This document shows, in pieces, positions 26,484 to 35,801 of a stretch of 64,000 nt of DNA. A program made the position numbers and the translations under genes. Each line of letters begins with the position of its first letter. Position 1 is the stretch's first letter. The notes beneath the pieces are model-generated. The model was not told where the DNA came from. It was given only the letters and a program-made list of their open reading frames with translations, and ran no database searches. Source of the DNA: an uncultured Collinsella sp. (GTDB taxonomy: Bacteria; Actinomycetota; Coriobacteriia; Coriobacteriales; Coriobacteriaceae); contig CAKUFD010000004.1 of NCBI GenBank assembly GCA_934647195.1, forward strand, positions 62,001 to 126,000. The letters run 5' to 3'.

Positions 26484-29400
26484 ATGCTCATTCATCGCAT
26501 AGCTGCACAACTCCATACTGCCGAGGGCCTGCAGGTCATCGAGCAGGCGTTGATGGACGGTCAGGACGCAACGCTTGCCGTGTCGCTCTCGGCGCGCACC
26601 CTTGTGCTGGCCGCGCAGTTCGCTCGTCGTCCGCGTCCCTGCGTGTATGTGGTCTCCGGCGAGGAGGCTGCCGATCGAGCAGCGCGAGCGCTCATGGCCT
26701 ATCTGGGTCGCGAGCACGTGGCTCGTTTCCCCGAGCGTACGGATTACCCTTGGAAAGATCAAAAGCCCGATGACGTTGTGGTTGCCACGCGCTGTGCCGC
26801 TCTTGGGCGCATCGCCCGTGGCGAGGCATGCGTGCTCGTGGCTTCGGCTCGTGCCTTGTTGCGCTGCGTGCCCCCGCGCGAGAGCGGCTACTGGGGGTCC
26901 GCGACCTTTGCCGTGGGCGATGAGATTCCTTTCGAGGAGGTGCCCGCTCGCCTTGTGTCCATGGGCTACACATCTGCCGATGCAGCGCCTGAACCTGGTT
27001 ATTTCCACGTGCACGGCGATACCGTGGACGTCTATCCCGCGCAGGCTTCGTCGCCCGTGCGCATGGAGTTCTTTGGCGACGAGCTGGATCGTATTCGCCA
27101 TATGGTCGCATCGACGGGCCAGACAATCGGCGATGCCGATTCGGTTGAAATCTATCCGTGCCGCGAGCTCGCGCTTACCGATGACGCTGTCCATCGCATC
27201 ACCTCGGCTCTTTATGCGCCGGCGAAAAACGACACCGAGCTCGCTGCCCTCTTGGAGATGGTTCAGGCGCGCATCGTTACGCCCGAGCTTGAGCGCTTCT
27301 TGCCCCTGCTTTACGAATCGACAGTGAGCCCGCTTGCCCATGTGAGCAATGACACCCTTGTGGTTCTTTCCGAGCCCCGTTCGCTTTTTGACGATTGCAT
27401 TCGAGCCTATGAGGATTTGGAGTGCCGCGCCGGCGAGGCGGGCGTATCGAAGCTCGACGGGCTCTACGTGCGTGCACAGCAGCTCGACTTTGGTCATCAG
27501 CAGCGTTTGAACTACGTTTCTCTCATTCGCGCCGGCGGTGCCGTGACGGCCGAGCTCAAGATCGAGCAGCCTGCTATCGCTGGCTCGGACACGCGTTTTC
27601 TGTCGCGCGTTCAAGAAGTGGTGAACAATCGCTGCGCGGTTGTCTTTGCCATTCCCGATCGCGGTGCGCGTGAGTCCATGGAGCTCAGCTTTACCGACGA
27701 ATCCATCCCGTTTGAGGAGTCGCTTACGGCTGCTCCCGAAAACGCTGGCGTCGTGGCGGGAAAGGCGGCCGTGCATGTGCTTGCGGCCGATTCGTCCGAG
27801 CGCCTTGCTGCAGACGAGCGCCGGGGCACGGCCTCGCATGAACCTGCCATCTCTCGACGCACGGCCGATTCGCTGAATGCTCGCAGTCTTGAAGAGGGCG
27901 CCTCCTACACGGTGCCCACGCTCACGCGCGGTCGCGTGACCTTTGTGGATGCGCCCATTCAGCAGGGCTGTGTCGTCCCCGATGCCCACCTGGCCGTCTT
28001 TTCCATTGCCGACCTCAATGCGCGCATGGATGCCAAGCGCGGGCACGCGCGTCGTCGTGTGGACATCACCGAGGTCACGTTCCCCTTCAAGCCGGGCGAC
28101 TACGTGGTCCATGCGACGCACGGCATTGCACTGTTCGCGCAGATCGTTCGCCAGGAGGTGGGAGGCCGCGAACGCGATTACTTCCTGCTTGAGTACGCCG
28201 ACGGTGACAAGCTCTATGTGCCGCTTGAGCAGGTAGACCGCATCACGCGCTACGTTGGCCCCGACGGCGATAAGCCTCGCCTTACGCGCCTGAATACTGC
28301 CGACTGGAGCCGTGCTACGGGCAAGGCGCGCAAGAGCGCCAAGAAGCTTGCGTTCGACCTGGTCGACCTCTATACGCGCCGCTCTTCCATTGCTGGCGTT
28401 GCGTGTCCGCCCGATACGCCCGAGCAGATCGAGATGGAGGAGAGCTTCCCGTACGAGGAGACGCGCGACCAGCTCGATGCCATCGCCGATATCAAGGCCG
28501 ACATGGAAGCGGCGAAGCCCATGGACCGCCTGCTCTGTGGCGACGTGGGTTTTGGCAAGACCGAGGTTGCCTTGCGTGCCGCCTTCAAGTGCGTGGATTC
28601 GGGACGCCAGGTTATGGTGCTGTGTCCTACGACTATTTTGGCGCAGCAGCATTTCCAGACGTTCTTTGAGCGCTTTGTCCCCTTTGGTGTGGAGGTGGAC
28701 GTGCTTTCGCGCTTTAGGACGCCGGGTCAGCAAAAGCGTGCGCTGGCGGCTTTTGCCGAGGGCAAGGTCGACGTGCTCATCGGTACGCATCGCCTGCTTT
28801 CCGCCGATGTGAACCCCCATAATTTGGGATTGGTGATCATCGACGAGGAGCAGCGCTTTGGCGTGCAGCACAAGGAGCAGCTCAAAAACTTGCGCGAGCA
28901 GATCGATGTCCTCACGCTTTCGGCAACGCCCATCCCGCGCACCATGCAGATGGCCATCTCGGGCGTGCGCGACATGAGCCTCATCACCACGCCGCCTACG
29001 GGACGACGTTCCGTGATCGTGCATGTGGGCGAGTACGACCCCGACGTGGTGAGTGCCGCCATTCGCCTGGAGGTGGGCCGCGGCGGCCAGGTGTACTACG
29101 TGTCCAACCGCGTGAAGACTATCGACGACGCGGTCGAGCGCGTGCACGATGCCGCACCCGAGGCGCGCGTGGGCGTGGCGCACGGCAAGATGAGCCCGCG
29201 CGAGGTGGAAGACGTGATGGTCGAGTTTGCCGAGAAGAGAATCGACGTGCTCATCGCCACGACCATCGTGGAGTCGGGCATCGACAACGCCCATGCCAAC
29301 ACGTTGATCATCGAGGACTCGCAGCGCCTGGGTTTGGCCCAGCTCTATCAGCTCAAGGGCCGCGTGGGCCGTTCTGCCACGCAGGCGTACGCGTACTTTA

Positions 29401-30128
29401 TGTTCCCGGGCGAGATGCCGCTTACCGAGGAGGCCACGGCGCGCTTGACGGCGCTCTCGGAGTTCCAGGATCTGGGCAGCGGTATGCGCATTGCCATGCG
29501 CGACCTGGAGATTCGCGGCGCGGGCTCGCTCGTGGGCGCCGAACAGCACGGCAACTTGTCGAGCGTGGGCTTTGACCTGTTCACGCAGATGTTGGGCCAG
29601 GCTGTTGCCGAGGCGCGCGGGGATGATTCCGAGACCGTCGAGGCGGCGGGAGTTGCCATCAACATTCCGGCCGACTTCTTCTTGGACGAAGAGTACCTGC
29701 CGCGCGTAGATGAGCGTGTGCTCGCATATCGTAAACTTGCCGCGGCGGATGATTTGGAGAGCGTGGACCGGCTGCAGGAGGAGACCGAGGCCGTCCATGG
29801 TGAGCTGCCGCAGGCGGGTCTCAACCTGTTCGACCGTGCTCGCATACGTATTCGCGGAGAACGCTTGGGGCTGGAAAGCGTGACGCTCAGCGGCGGGCGC
29901 CTGACGTTCTTGGGCGTGGACGTGCCTAAGAACGTGGCGTTCGACCTCAAGGATCGCCTGGGGGCAGTGGTGTTCCCGCGTTCTCGCAAGCTGTCGATTC
30001 CCTATCGCGCGGGAGCAGGTGCTGGCTCGGGCGTGGGGCGCGGCCTTAATGCCGATGACGGGCAAGGACCCGTTGCAGCGGCACTTGCTGTCCTGTGCCA
30101 GTTGGGTGCGAGCGGCGACGACGATTAG
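26484..30128 (+). CDS. mfd: Transcription-repair coupling factor Mfd
   Basis: A 1214-residue ATP-dependent translocase that removes stalled RNA polymerase and recruits UvrA. The UvrB-like N-terminal region (residues 1-350) is followed by the RNA polymerase interaction domain around FKPGDYVVHATHGIALF. The helicase core shows Walker A GDVGFGKTE, DEEQ in IIDEEQRFGV, TLSATPIPRTM, and the TRG region near RVGRSATQAYAYF. The C-terminal D7 domain closes the protein. The length fits the family. It starts 81 bp after nth and is likely in the same transcription unit. Confidence 0.96.
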   Translation: MLIHRIAAQLHTAEGLQVIEQALMDGQDATLAVSLSARTLVLAAQFARRPRPCVYVVSGEEAADRAARALMAYLGREHVARFPERTDYPWKDQKPDDVVVATRCAALGRIARGEACVLVASARALLRCVPPRESGYWGSATFAVGDEIPFEEVPARLVSMGYTSADAAPEPGYFHVHGDTVDVYPAQASSPVRMEFFGDELDRIRHMVASTGQTIGDADSVEIYPCRELALTDDAVHRITSALYAPAKNDTELAALLEMVQARIVTPELERFLPLLYESTVSPLAHVSNDTLVVLSEPRSLFDDCIRAYEDLECRAGEAGVSKLDGLYVRAQQLDFGHQQRLNYVSLIRAGGAVTAELKIEQPAIAGSDTRFLSRVQEVVNNRCAVVFAIPDRGARESMELSFTDESIPFEESLTAAPENAGVVAGKAAVHVLAADSSERLAADERRGTASHEPAISRRTADSLNARSLEEGASYTVPTLTRGRVTFVDAPIQQGCVVPDAHLAVFSIADLNARMDAKRGHARRRVDITEVTFPFKPGDYVVHATHGIALFAQIVRQEVGGRERDYFLLEYADGDKLYVPLEQVDRITRYVGPDGDKPRLTRLNTADWSRATGKARKSAKKLAFDLVDLYTRRSSIAGVACPPDTPEQIEMEESFPYEETRDQLDAIADIKADMEAAKPMDRLLCGDVGFGKTEVALRAAFKCVDSGRQVMVLCPTTILAQQHFQTFFERFVPFGVEVDVLSRFRTPGQQKRALAAFAEGKVDVLIGTHRLLSADVNPHNLGLVIIDEEQRFGVQHKEQLKNLREQIDVLTLSATPIPRTMQMAISGVRDMSLITTPPTGRRSVIVHVGEYDPDVVSAAIRLEVGRGGQVYYVSNRVKTIDDAVERVHDAAPEARVGVAHGKMSPREVEDVMVEFAEKRIDVLIATTIVESGIDNAHANTLIIEDSQRLGLAQLYQLKGRVGRSATQAYAYFMFPGEMPLTEEATARLTALSEFQDLGSGMRIAMRDLEIRGAGSLVGAEQHGNLSSVGFDLFTQMLGQAVAEARGDDSETVEAAGVAINIPADFFLDEEYLPRVDERVLAYRKLAAADDLESVDRLQEETEAVHGELPQAGLNLFDRARIRIRGERLGLESVTLSGGRLTFLGVDVPKNVAFDLKDRLGAVVFPRSRKLSIPYRAGAGAGSGVGRGLNADDGQGPVAAALAVLCQLGASGDDD

Positions 30129-30268
30129 CGTGAGCTTTGGCGCTGGGATATGACGGTGCGCTAGGCCGATGGTCGTATCCCGGCGTTTGCTTTTGTTTAC
30201 TTAGCCTGTATGACCGATGCGGCAATGAACTCATAGAATTGCCGCGCATCGAGAAGAAGGAGCATCTT

Positions 30269-31294
30269 TTGGTTACGTTTGAGAACGATTATTCCTTTGG
30301 CGCTTGCCCGGAGGTTTTGGCAGCCCTGGTCGATACCAACATGGAGGCCATGACCGGTTACGGCGAGGACCCTCATTGCGCTCGTGCCAAGGAGCTGATC
30401 CGCGAGGCTTGCGAGACGCCGGATGCCGACGTGTTTCTCCTTACGGGCGGTACGCAGACCAACCAGGTTGTGCTCGACATGCTGCTCGCTCCCTATGAGG
30501 GCGTGGTCGCTGCCGCTACGGGGCACGTTGCCTGCCACGAAGCGGGGGCTATTGAATTTGGCGGCCATAAGGTGCTGACGGTTCCCGAGCATGAGGGAAA
30601 GATGCATGCCGATGAGCTCGATCAGCTGATCGAGCTGTTCTATGCGGACGGTAATCACGAGCACATGGTCTTCCCGGGAGCGGCGTACATCTCCTTCCCA
30701 ACGGAGCTCGGCACGCTCTATTCCCGCGATGAGCTGGCTGCGATCTATGAGGTGTGCCAGAAGCACGAGATTCCGCTTTTTGTGGATGGCGCGCGCTTGG
30801 GCTACGCCCTGGCGTCCGACGAGTGCGACATCACCCTGCCGCAGCTCGCCCAGCTGTGCGATGTCTTCTATATCGGCGGAACCAAGGTGGGGGCATTATG
30901 CGGCGAGGCCGTGGTCTTCCCTGCGGGCAACGCTCCCGCGCATCCGATTCCGCGTATCAAGCAGCATGGCGCGCTTCTGGCTAAGGGCCGCCTTCTGGGC
31001 GTGCAGTTCGAGGCGCTGTTTACGCAAGGTACCTACGTGCGTATCGCGCGCAACGCCATCGACATGGCGGGCCGTCTTCGTGCCCTGCTGCACGAGCGCG
31101 GTGCGCGTTGGTTCTTGGAATCTCCCACCAACCAGCAGTTCATCATTTTGGAGAAGAGCGAGTACGAGCGTCTGGGCAAGCAGATTCGCCTGAGCTTTTG
31201 GGATACCTATGACGAGGACCATGTGGTTGTACGCTTGGCTACCAGCTGGGCTACGACGCAAGCCGATCTCGACGCTTTGGCCGCCGCGTTGTAG
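30269..31294 (+). CDS. Threonine aldolase-like PLP enzyme
   Basis: A 341-residue fold-type I PLP enzyme of the threonine aldolase/beta-eliminating lyase family. It contains GYGEDPHC near the N-terminus, the LLTGGTQTNQ block, GHVACHEAGAIE, VDGARLGYAL with the cofactor Asp, and the PLP lysine in YIGGTKVGALCGE. It would cleave threonine or allo-threonine to glycine and acetaldehyde; stereospecificity is not readable. The TTG at 30269 is preferred: GAAGGAG lies 6 nt upstream, and the family's conserved sequence begins here. It lies between mfd and recQ in the same direction. Confidence 0.85.
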   Translation: MVTFENDYSFGACPEVLAALVDTNMEAMTGYGEDPHCARAKELIREACETPDADVFLLTGGTQTNQVVLDMLLAPYEGVVAAATGHVACHEAGAIEFGGHKVLTVPEHEGKMHADELDQLIELFYADGNHEHMVFPGAAYISFPTELGTLYSRDELAAIYEVCQKHEIPLFVDGARLGYALASDECDITLPQLAQLCDVFYIGGTKVGALCGEAVVFPAGNAPAHPIPRIKQHGALLAKGRLLGVQFEALFTQGTYVRIARNAIDMAGRLRALLHERGARWFLESPTNQQFIILEKSEYERLGKQIRLSFWDTYDEDHVVVRLATSWATTQADLDALAAAL

Positions 31295-31324
31295 AGCATC
31301 GTTTGGTATCGGAGACGAGTTTAC

Positions 31325-33349
31325 GTGTCACAGATGTTCTCGATAGCAAATGGGGGCGCGCCATCTGCCGCCCTCGAACAAGCTCATGCTGCACTCGGGC
31401 GGTATTTTGGCTACGGGTCGTTTAGGCCGGGGCAGGAGCGCGTTATATCCTCGATTCTTGCGGGACGCGACGTTCTTGCCGTGATGCCTACGGGTGCGGG
31501 CAAGTCCATTTGCTACCAGGTGCCCGCTCTCATGGGGCCGGGTCTTACCTTGGTGGTGAGCCCGCTCATCTCGCTTATGGAAGACCAGACGCAGGCGTTG
31601 CTTGCCGCCGGTGCGCATCCCAGCTATCTCAACTCGTCGCTTTCTGTCCCTCAGCAAAATACCGTGCTCAAGCGAGCGGCCGCCGGTGCTTACCAGCTCA
31701 TGTTCGTGGCGCCCGAGCGCTTGGCAGACCCGCGTTTTATCGCATTTGCTCAGACTGCGGCGCAGCCGGGCGGTATGGGCATTCCGCTTTTGGCAGTTGA
31801 CGAGGCTCACTGTGTAAGCCAGTGGGGACAGGATTTTAGGCCTGCCTACTTGCAGATTGCCCAGTTTATCGAGGCCCTGCCGCAGCGCCCCGTGGTGGCG
31901 GCGTTTACCGCTACGGCAACAGAGCGCGTGCGCATGGATATCCAGCAGATGCTTTGCTTGCGCTCGCCGCAGGTTGTGGTGACGGGCTTTGACCGGCCCA
32001 ACCTATCGTTTGAGGTGCAGGAGATGGCCGAGCGCCAGAAGGCGTCGTGGATATGCCGCTATGTGACGGAGCATCCCGACGAGGCGGGAATTGTCTACTG
32101 CGCTACGCGTAAAAGCGTGGACGAGCTGACGTTTACGCTGCAAGACGCTGTGGAAAAGCAAGGGCTTGACGTGCGCGTTGCGAGCTACCACGCTGGCATG
32201 AGCATGGATGCGCGCACGCAAAACCAGCAGGCGTTCGTGCGCGATGACATACGCGTGATGGTTGCCACCAACGCTTTTGGCATGGGTATCGACAAGCCCA
32301 ACGTGCGCTATGTGATTCACAACAACGCGCCCGAGAGCATCGAAGCCTATTATCAGGAGGCGGGACGTGCCGGCCGCGACGGCGACCCTGCCAGCTGCTT
32401 TTTGCTTTGGAACGGCAACGATCTGCGCCTGCGTCGTTTCTTTGCCGAGCAAGAGCCCGATGACGAGCAACTCGATGAGGAGCAGCGCCTGCGCGCGCGG
32501 CAGAATCGCTTTAGGCTCATCGCCCAGATGGAAGGCTATTGCAAGACGACCGGCTGCTTGCGCGAGTATATGCTGCGCTATTTTGGCGACGAGGACGCGG
32601 CTGCCGAGGTGCTGGCGCATGCCGCCGAGACGGGTGCTGGTTGCGGCAATTGCGGCAACTGCCTCACAGAGTACGAGGTCGAGGATATGACCGAGGCGGC
32701 CCGTGCCGTGGTGACGTTCGTTGCCGCGCGTCCCGGGCGTTTTGGCAAGTCGCTTGTTGCCGATGTGCTTCACGGCGGAAAGACGCAGCGCATCTTTGAG
32801 CTGCATTTGGACGAAGCGGCAGGTTACGGCAGCTTGGCGGCAGAATCGACCGGGCGCATTCGCAATCTAATCGATCAGCTGTGCGGACGTGGATATCTGG
32901 CGAGCTCGCAGGGGCAGTATCCCACGTTGCTTTTGGGGCCTCGTGCCGCAGAGGTCGTGGATGCGGACGGGGAATCCGACGGTGAGGGCAGTGCGTTTGC
33001 GTTTACCGTGAAGAGGGCTGCCAAGAAGGGCCGAGCTGCTTCTCGCGCGCGTCGCGCAGTCGATTTGCTGCGCGAGGAGTCTGATGCCAAGAGTGTGCCG
33101 CGCGTGGGCGACGACGCAGAGCTGTTCGAGCGCCTGCGGGGGCTCCGCACCGAGCTGGCGCAGGAGATGCAAGTTCCCAGCTACGTGGTGTTTCCCGATA
33201 AAACGTTGCGCGCCTTGTGCCGGCAGCGCCCCCATGCGTACGAGGAGTTGCTCGAGGTGTCGGGCATTGGCGAGAAAAAGGCCGAGAGCTTTGGTGAGCG
33301 CTTCATGGCGGAAATCGCTGCTTTCGAAGAGCTGCATGCACGCGAATAA
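31325..33349 (+). CDS. recQ: ATP-dependent DNA helicase RecQ
   Basis: A 674-residue 3'-5' helicase. It has the RecQ motif 0 (FGYGSFRPGQE), Walker A PTGAGKS, DEAH in AVDEAHCVSQWGQDFRP, and motif VI near QEAGRAGRDG. A zinc-binding domain with paired cysteines (CKTTGC ... CGNCGNC) follows, then a winged-helix region and a C-terminal HRDC domain (YVVFPDKTLRALCRQRP ... SGIGEKKAESFG). The GTG start has GGAGA at 9 nt; an ATG three codons later is an alternative. It is the last member of the repair-gene run. Confidence 0.95.
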   Translation: MSQMFSIANGGAPSAALEQAHAALGRYFGYGSFRPGQERVISSILAGRDVLAVMPTGAGKSICYQVPALMGPGLTLVVSPLISLMEDQTQALLAAGAHPSYLNSSLSVPQQNTVLKRAAAGAYQLMFVAPERLADPRFIAFAQTAAQPGGMGIPLLAVDEAHCVSQWGQDFRPAYLQIAQFIEALPQRPVVAAFTATATERVRMDIQQMLCLRSPQVVVTGFDRPNLSFEVQEMAERQKASWICRYVTEHPDEAGIVYCATRKSVDELTFTLQDAVEKQGLDVRVASYHAGMSMDARTQNQQAFVRDDIRVMVATNAFGMGIDKPNVRYVIHNNAPESIEAYYQEAGRAGRDGDPASCFLLWNGNDLRLRRFFAEQEPDDEQLDEEQRLRARQNRFRLIAQMEGYCKTTGCLREYMLRYFGDEDAAAEVLAHAAETGAGCGNCGNCLTEYEVEDMTEAARAVVTFVAARPGRFGKSLVADVLHGGKTQRIFELHLDEAAGYGSLAAESTGRIRNLIDQLCGRGYLASSQGQYPTLLLGPRAAEVVDADGESDGEGSAFAFTVKRAAKKGRAASRARRAVDLLREESDAKSVPRVGDDAELFERLRGLRTELAQEMQVPSYVVFPDKTLRALCRQRPHAYEELLEVSGIGEKKAESFGERFMAEIAAFEELHARE

Positions 33350-33423
33350 CGTTTGTGCGGCTACCTCGATGCCCGTACAATATGACGAATAAATCCGTCT
33401 CCCTAGCATATTGAGGAGCCTGT

Positions 33424-34536
33424 ATGTCTCAACAGTCTGCACCGCGTGATGCCGCCGAGGCAGCCCGCGCCGCCTTCGCTTCGGTCGAGGGCAAGCCGTT
33501 TCCCGATGATATCTTCACGGCTCCCCAGCTCAGGTGGGCTGTTATCGGCTGCGGCGTGATTGCCAACCAGATGGCTGCCACGCTCGAGCTCGCTGGCCGC
33601 AAGCTCGATGGTATCTACAACCGCACGCGCGAGAAAGCGGTTGCTTTTGCCGAGAAGTACGGCGTGACCTGCGTGTACGACACGCTCGAAGAGCTCTGTG
33701 CCGACCCCTCCATCGACGCGGTGTACATTACTGCGCCGCATAACACCCATATCACCTATCTGCGTGCGGCGCTTTCCGCAGGAAAGCACGTGCTATGCGA
33801 GAAGGCGATCACCCTCAATTCTGAGGAGCTCAACGAGGCCCGTGCAATCGCTGACGAGCATGGCGTACAGCTCATCGACGCCACGACCATCCTTCACATG
33901 CCGCTTTATCGCGAGCTCATCCGCCGTGCCGAGAAGGATGAATTCGGCAACATGAGCATCGCTCAGGTGAGCTTTGGCAGCTATAAGGATTTTGATCCTG
34001 AGAATCGTTTTTACAATCCGCGCTTGGCCGGCGGTGCGATGCTCGACATCGGCGTGTACGCCCTTACCATGGCGCGCATGTTTATGCTCTCGCAGCCCGA
34101 AGACGTTGTTTCCATCGCCAACGCCTGCAACACCGGCGTGGACGTGACGAGCGGCATCGTGATGCGCAATCCCGATATGCAGATGGCCGTGATCTCGCTT
34201 ACGCTGCACTCCAAGCAGCCCAAGCGCGCCGTGCTCTCGTTTGAGAATTGCTACATCGAGGTCATGGACTATCCGCGTGCCGACCGCGCCACCATCGTGT
34301 GGACGGCGACGGGCGAGCGCGAGGAGGTCCATGTGGGCGAGGAGGCATATGCTCTTGCCTACGAGGTGGCCGACCTTGAGAAAGCCGTTGCGGGTGACCG
34401 CGTAGAAGACGCGATGATCGTCTTTGCGGCCGACGTCATGGATCTGATGACGCAGCTGCGCCGTACGTGGCGCATCTACTATCCGGAAGAGGCCGAGCTG
34501 GCAGCCGCTGCCGGTTGCCGCGTGGCCGGAGAGTAG
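33424..34536 (+). CDS. Gfo/Idh/MocA family oxidoreductase
   Basis: A 370-residue NAD(P)-dependent oxidoreductase. After a 35-residue extension the Rossmann fold begins WAVIGCGVIANQMA; the family lysine lies in the block HVLCEKAITLNSEE. A C-terminal beta-sheet domain contains GGAMLDIGVYAL. These enzymes act on sugars, inositols or dihydrodiols; trans-dihydrodiol dehydrogenase-like members look similar. The substrate is unknown. TGAGGAG precedes the ATG, and a TACAAT about 50 bp upstream may be its -10. It is convergent with the 2-hydroxyacid dehydrogenase gene. Confidence 0.88.
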   Translation: MSQQSAPRDAAEAARAAFASVEGKPFPDDIFTAPQLRWAVIGCGVIANQMAATLELAGRKLDGIYNRTREKAVAFAEKYGVTCVYDTLEELCADPSIDAVYITAPHNTHITYLRAALSAGKHVLCEKAITLNSEELNEARAIADEHGVQLIDATTILHMPLYRELIRRAEKDEFGNMSIAQVSFGSYKDFDPENRFYNPRLAGGAMLDIGVYALTMARMFMLSQPEDVVSIANACNTGVDVTSGIVMRNPDMQMAVISLTLHSKQPKRAVLSFENCYIEVMDYPRADRATIVWTATGEREEVHVGEEAYALAYEVADLEKAVAGDRVEDAMIVFAADVMDLMTQLRRTWRIYYPEEAELAAAAGCRVAGE

Positions 34537-34647
34537 GCATCGTCGGTCGGGCCTTGCTTACGGCCACGGGCCCTGCCGCGGTTGCCGGCGCCCTGCCCAT
34601 CATCTTGCTGCAGCCCCTCTGCGCCCTTTTGGCGTCGACCCTCTTTT

Positions 34648-34718
34648 CCAAATGAAGCAAAAAATCCCATTTAGAGCTGTAATTGCGGCTCCTAAATGGG
34701 ATTTTTTGCTTCATTTGG
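34648..34718. terminator. Bidirectional terminator with perfect 27-bp stem
   Basis: CCAAATGAAGCAAAAAATCC (continuing to 34674) is the exact reverse complement of 34692-34718; a further AGC/GCT pair extends the stem around a 10-nt loop. A6 and T6 tracts sit inside the arms, so each strand reads as an inner hairpin followed by a T-tract. It separates two convergent genes. The perfect length is unusual for a simple terminator. Confidence 0.8.
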
Positions 34719-34771
34719 GTTTTGAGGAACGCCAGTAAGGCGAAACGGCGGCTGAGAGGGGTCGCGCCCGT

Positions 34772-35725
34772 TTACCACCAGGTGAGCTGGGCGATGTTAT
34801 CGCGGATGTGCTGGCAGCTCTTATGGAAGCCTTCGAGCTCGGCATCGGAAAGGTCGAGGGTGTAGACCTGCTCGATGCCCTCGGCGCCGATCACGCAGGG
34901 CAGCGACGTGAAGATGTCCTCTTCGCCATACTGGCCGCACATGAGGGTGGATGCGGAGAGCACGGCATGCTCGTTGTGCAGCACGGCGGCGCAGACACGC
35001 GCAGCGGAATTGGCTACGGCGTACTCGGTGCAGCCCTTGCCCTCGTAGGTCACATAGCCGCCCTTGCGCGCAAGCTCCTCGACTTCTGCCTGGTCAAAGC
35101 CGTATTGCTCGGGATATTCGCAGACAAGCTCGGAAAGCGGCTTGCCGGCGATGGTCGCGGCCTTCCAGGCGGCAAGCTGGCTAAAGCCGTGCTCGCCGAT
35201 CATATAGGCGTCGATGGACTTGGGGCTGATGCCGCATTTCTTGGAGATCTCGGAATGCAGACGCGCGGAATCCAGACCGCAGCCCGAGCCGATGATCTTC
35301 TTGGGGTCGTAGTTGGTCAGGTGCCAAATGGTCGTGCACACCACGTCGCAGGGGTTTGCGATGGATACCCAGATGCCATCGAAGCCGGCATCGACGATGC
35401 GGTTGGCAAAGGAACGGGCGGAGTCGGTGGTGCAGAACAGCTCACCGTCACGGTTGCCTGCGGCCATCGCCACGTTGCCCGCGGCGTTGACGATGATGTC
35501 GCAGGCGGCGAGCTCCTCGTAGCGGTCGCCAACATTGACGATCTTGGTGTTGAAGGGCACGAAGGTGAGAGAGTCGTGCAGATCCTGGGTTTCGGACAGG
35601 ACCTTTTGCGCTTTGACATCGCAAAGATAGAGTTCGTCGACCAAGCCCTGCAGAAGCAAGCTGTTGGCGACATGTGCGCCAACGTGACCCAAACCGATGA
35701 TGCCAACTTTACGTGTTGATGCCAT
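34772..35725 (-). CDS. L-lactate/L-2-hydroxyisocaproate dehydrogenase family
   Basis: A 317-residue NAD-dependent L-2-hydroxyacid dehydrogenase. It shows the Rossmann start KVGIIGLGHVGAHVA, the proton-relay His in GEHGFSQ, and DSARL with the substrate-carboxylate Arg. The flexible loop (about residue 95-110) lacks the usual lactate dehydrogenase Gln/Arg pattern, and the block ARKGGYVTYEGKG matches the L-2-hydroxyisocaproate dehydrogenase branch known from lactobacilli. It may reduce branched 2-oxo acids from amino acid fermentation rather than pyruvate. It stands alone on the minus strand between convergent and divergent neighbours. Confidence 0.85.
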   Translation of the reverse strand: MASTRKVGIIGLGHVGAHVANSLLLQGLVDELYLCDVKAQKVLSETQDLHDSLTFVPFNTKIVNVGDRYEELAACDIIVNAAGNVAMAAGNRDGELFCTTDSARSFANRIVDAGFDGIWVSIANPCDVVCTTIWHLTNYDPKKIIGSGCGLDSARLHSEISKKCGISPKSIDAYMIGEHGFSQLAAWKAATIAGKPLSELVCEYPEQYGFDQAEVEELARKGGYVTYEGKGCTEYAVANSAARVCAAVLHNEHAVLSASTLMCGQYGEEDIFTSLPCVIGAEGIEQVYTLDLSDAELEGFHKSCQHIRDNIAQLTWW

Positions 35726-35801
35726 AGTGGTAAGCCTTTCTGAGAGCGATTAGTTTGCTCATTGTAGTTCTCTGGCAACAAGGGGAGGCGGCGATTGCGC
35801 G

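Noticed and set aside
25497..30065. 1522-codon minus-strand ORF opposite mfd
   Set aside because: The Arg/His-rich translation with no domains is typical of the antisense frame of high-GC genes; mfd on the other strand is unambiguous.
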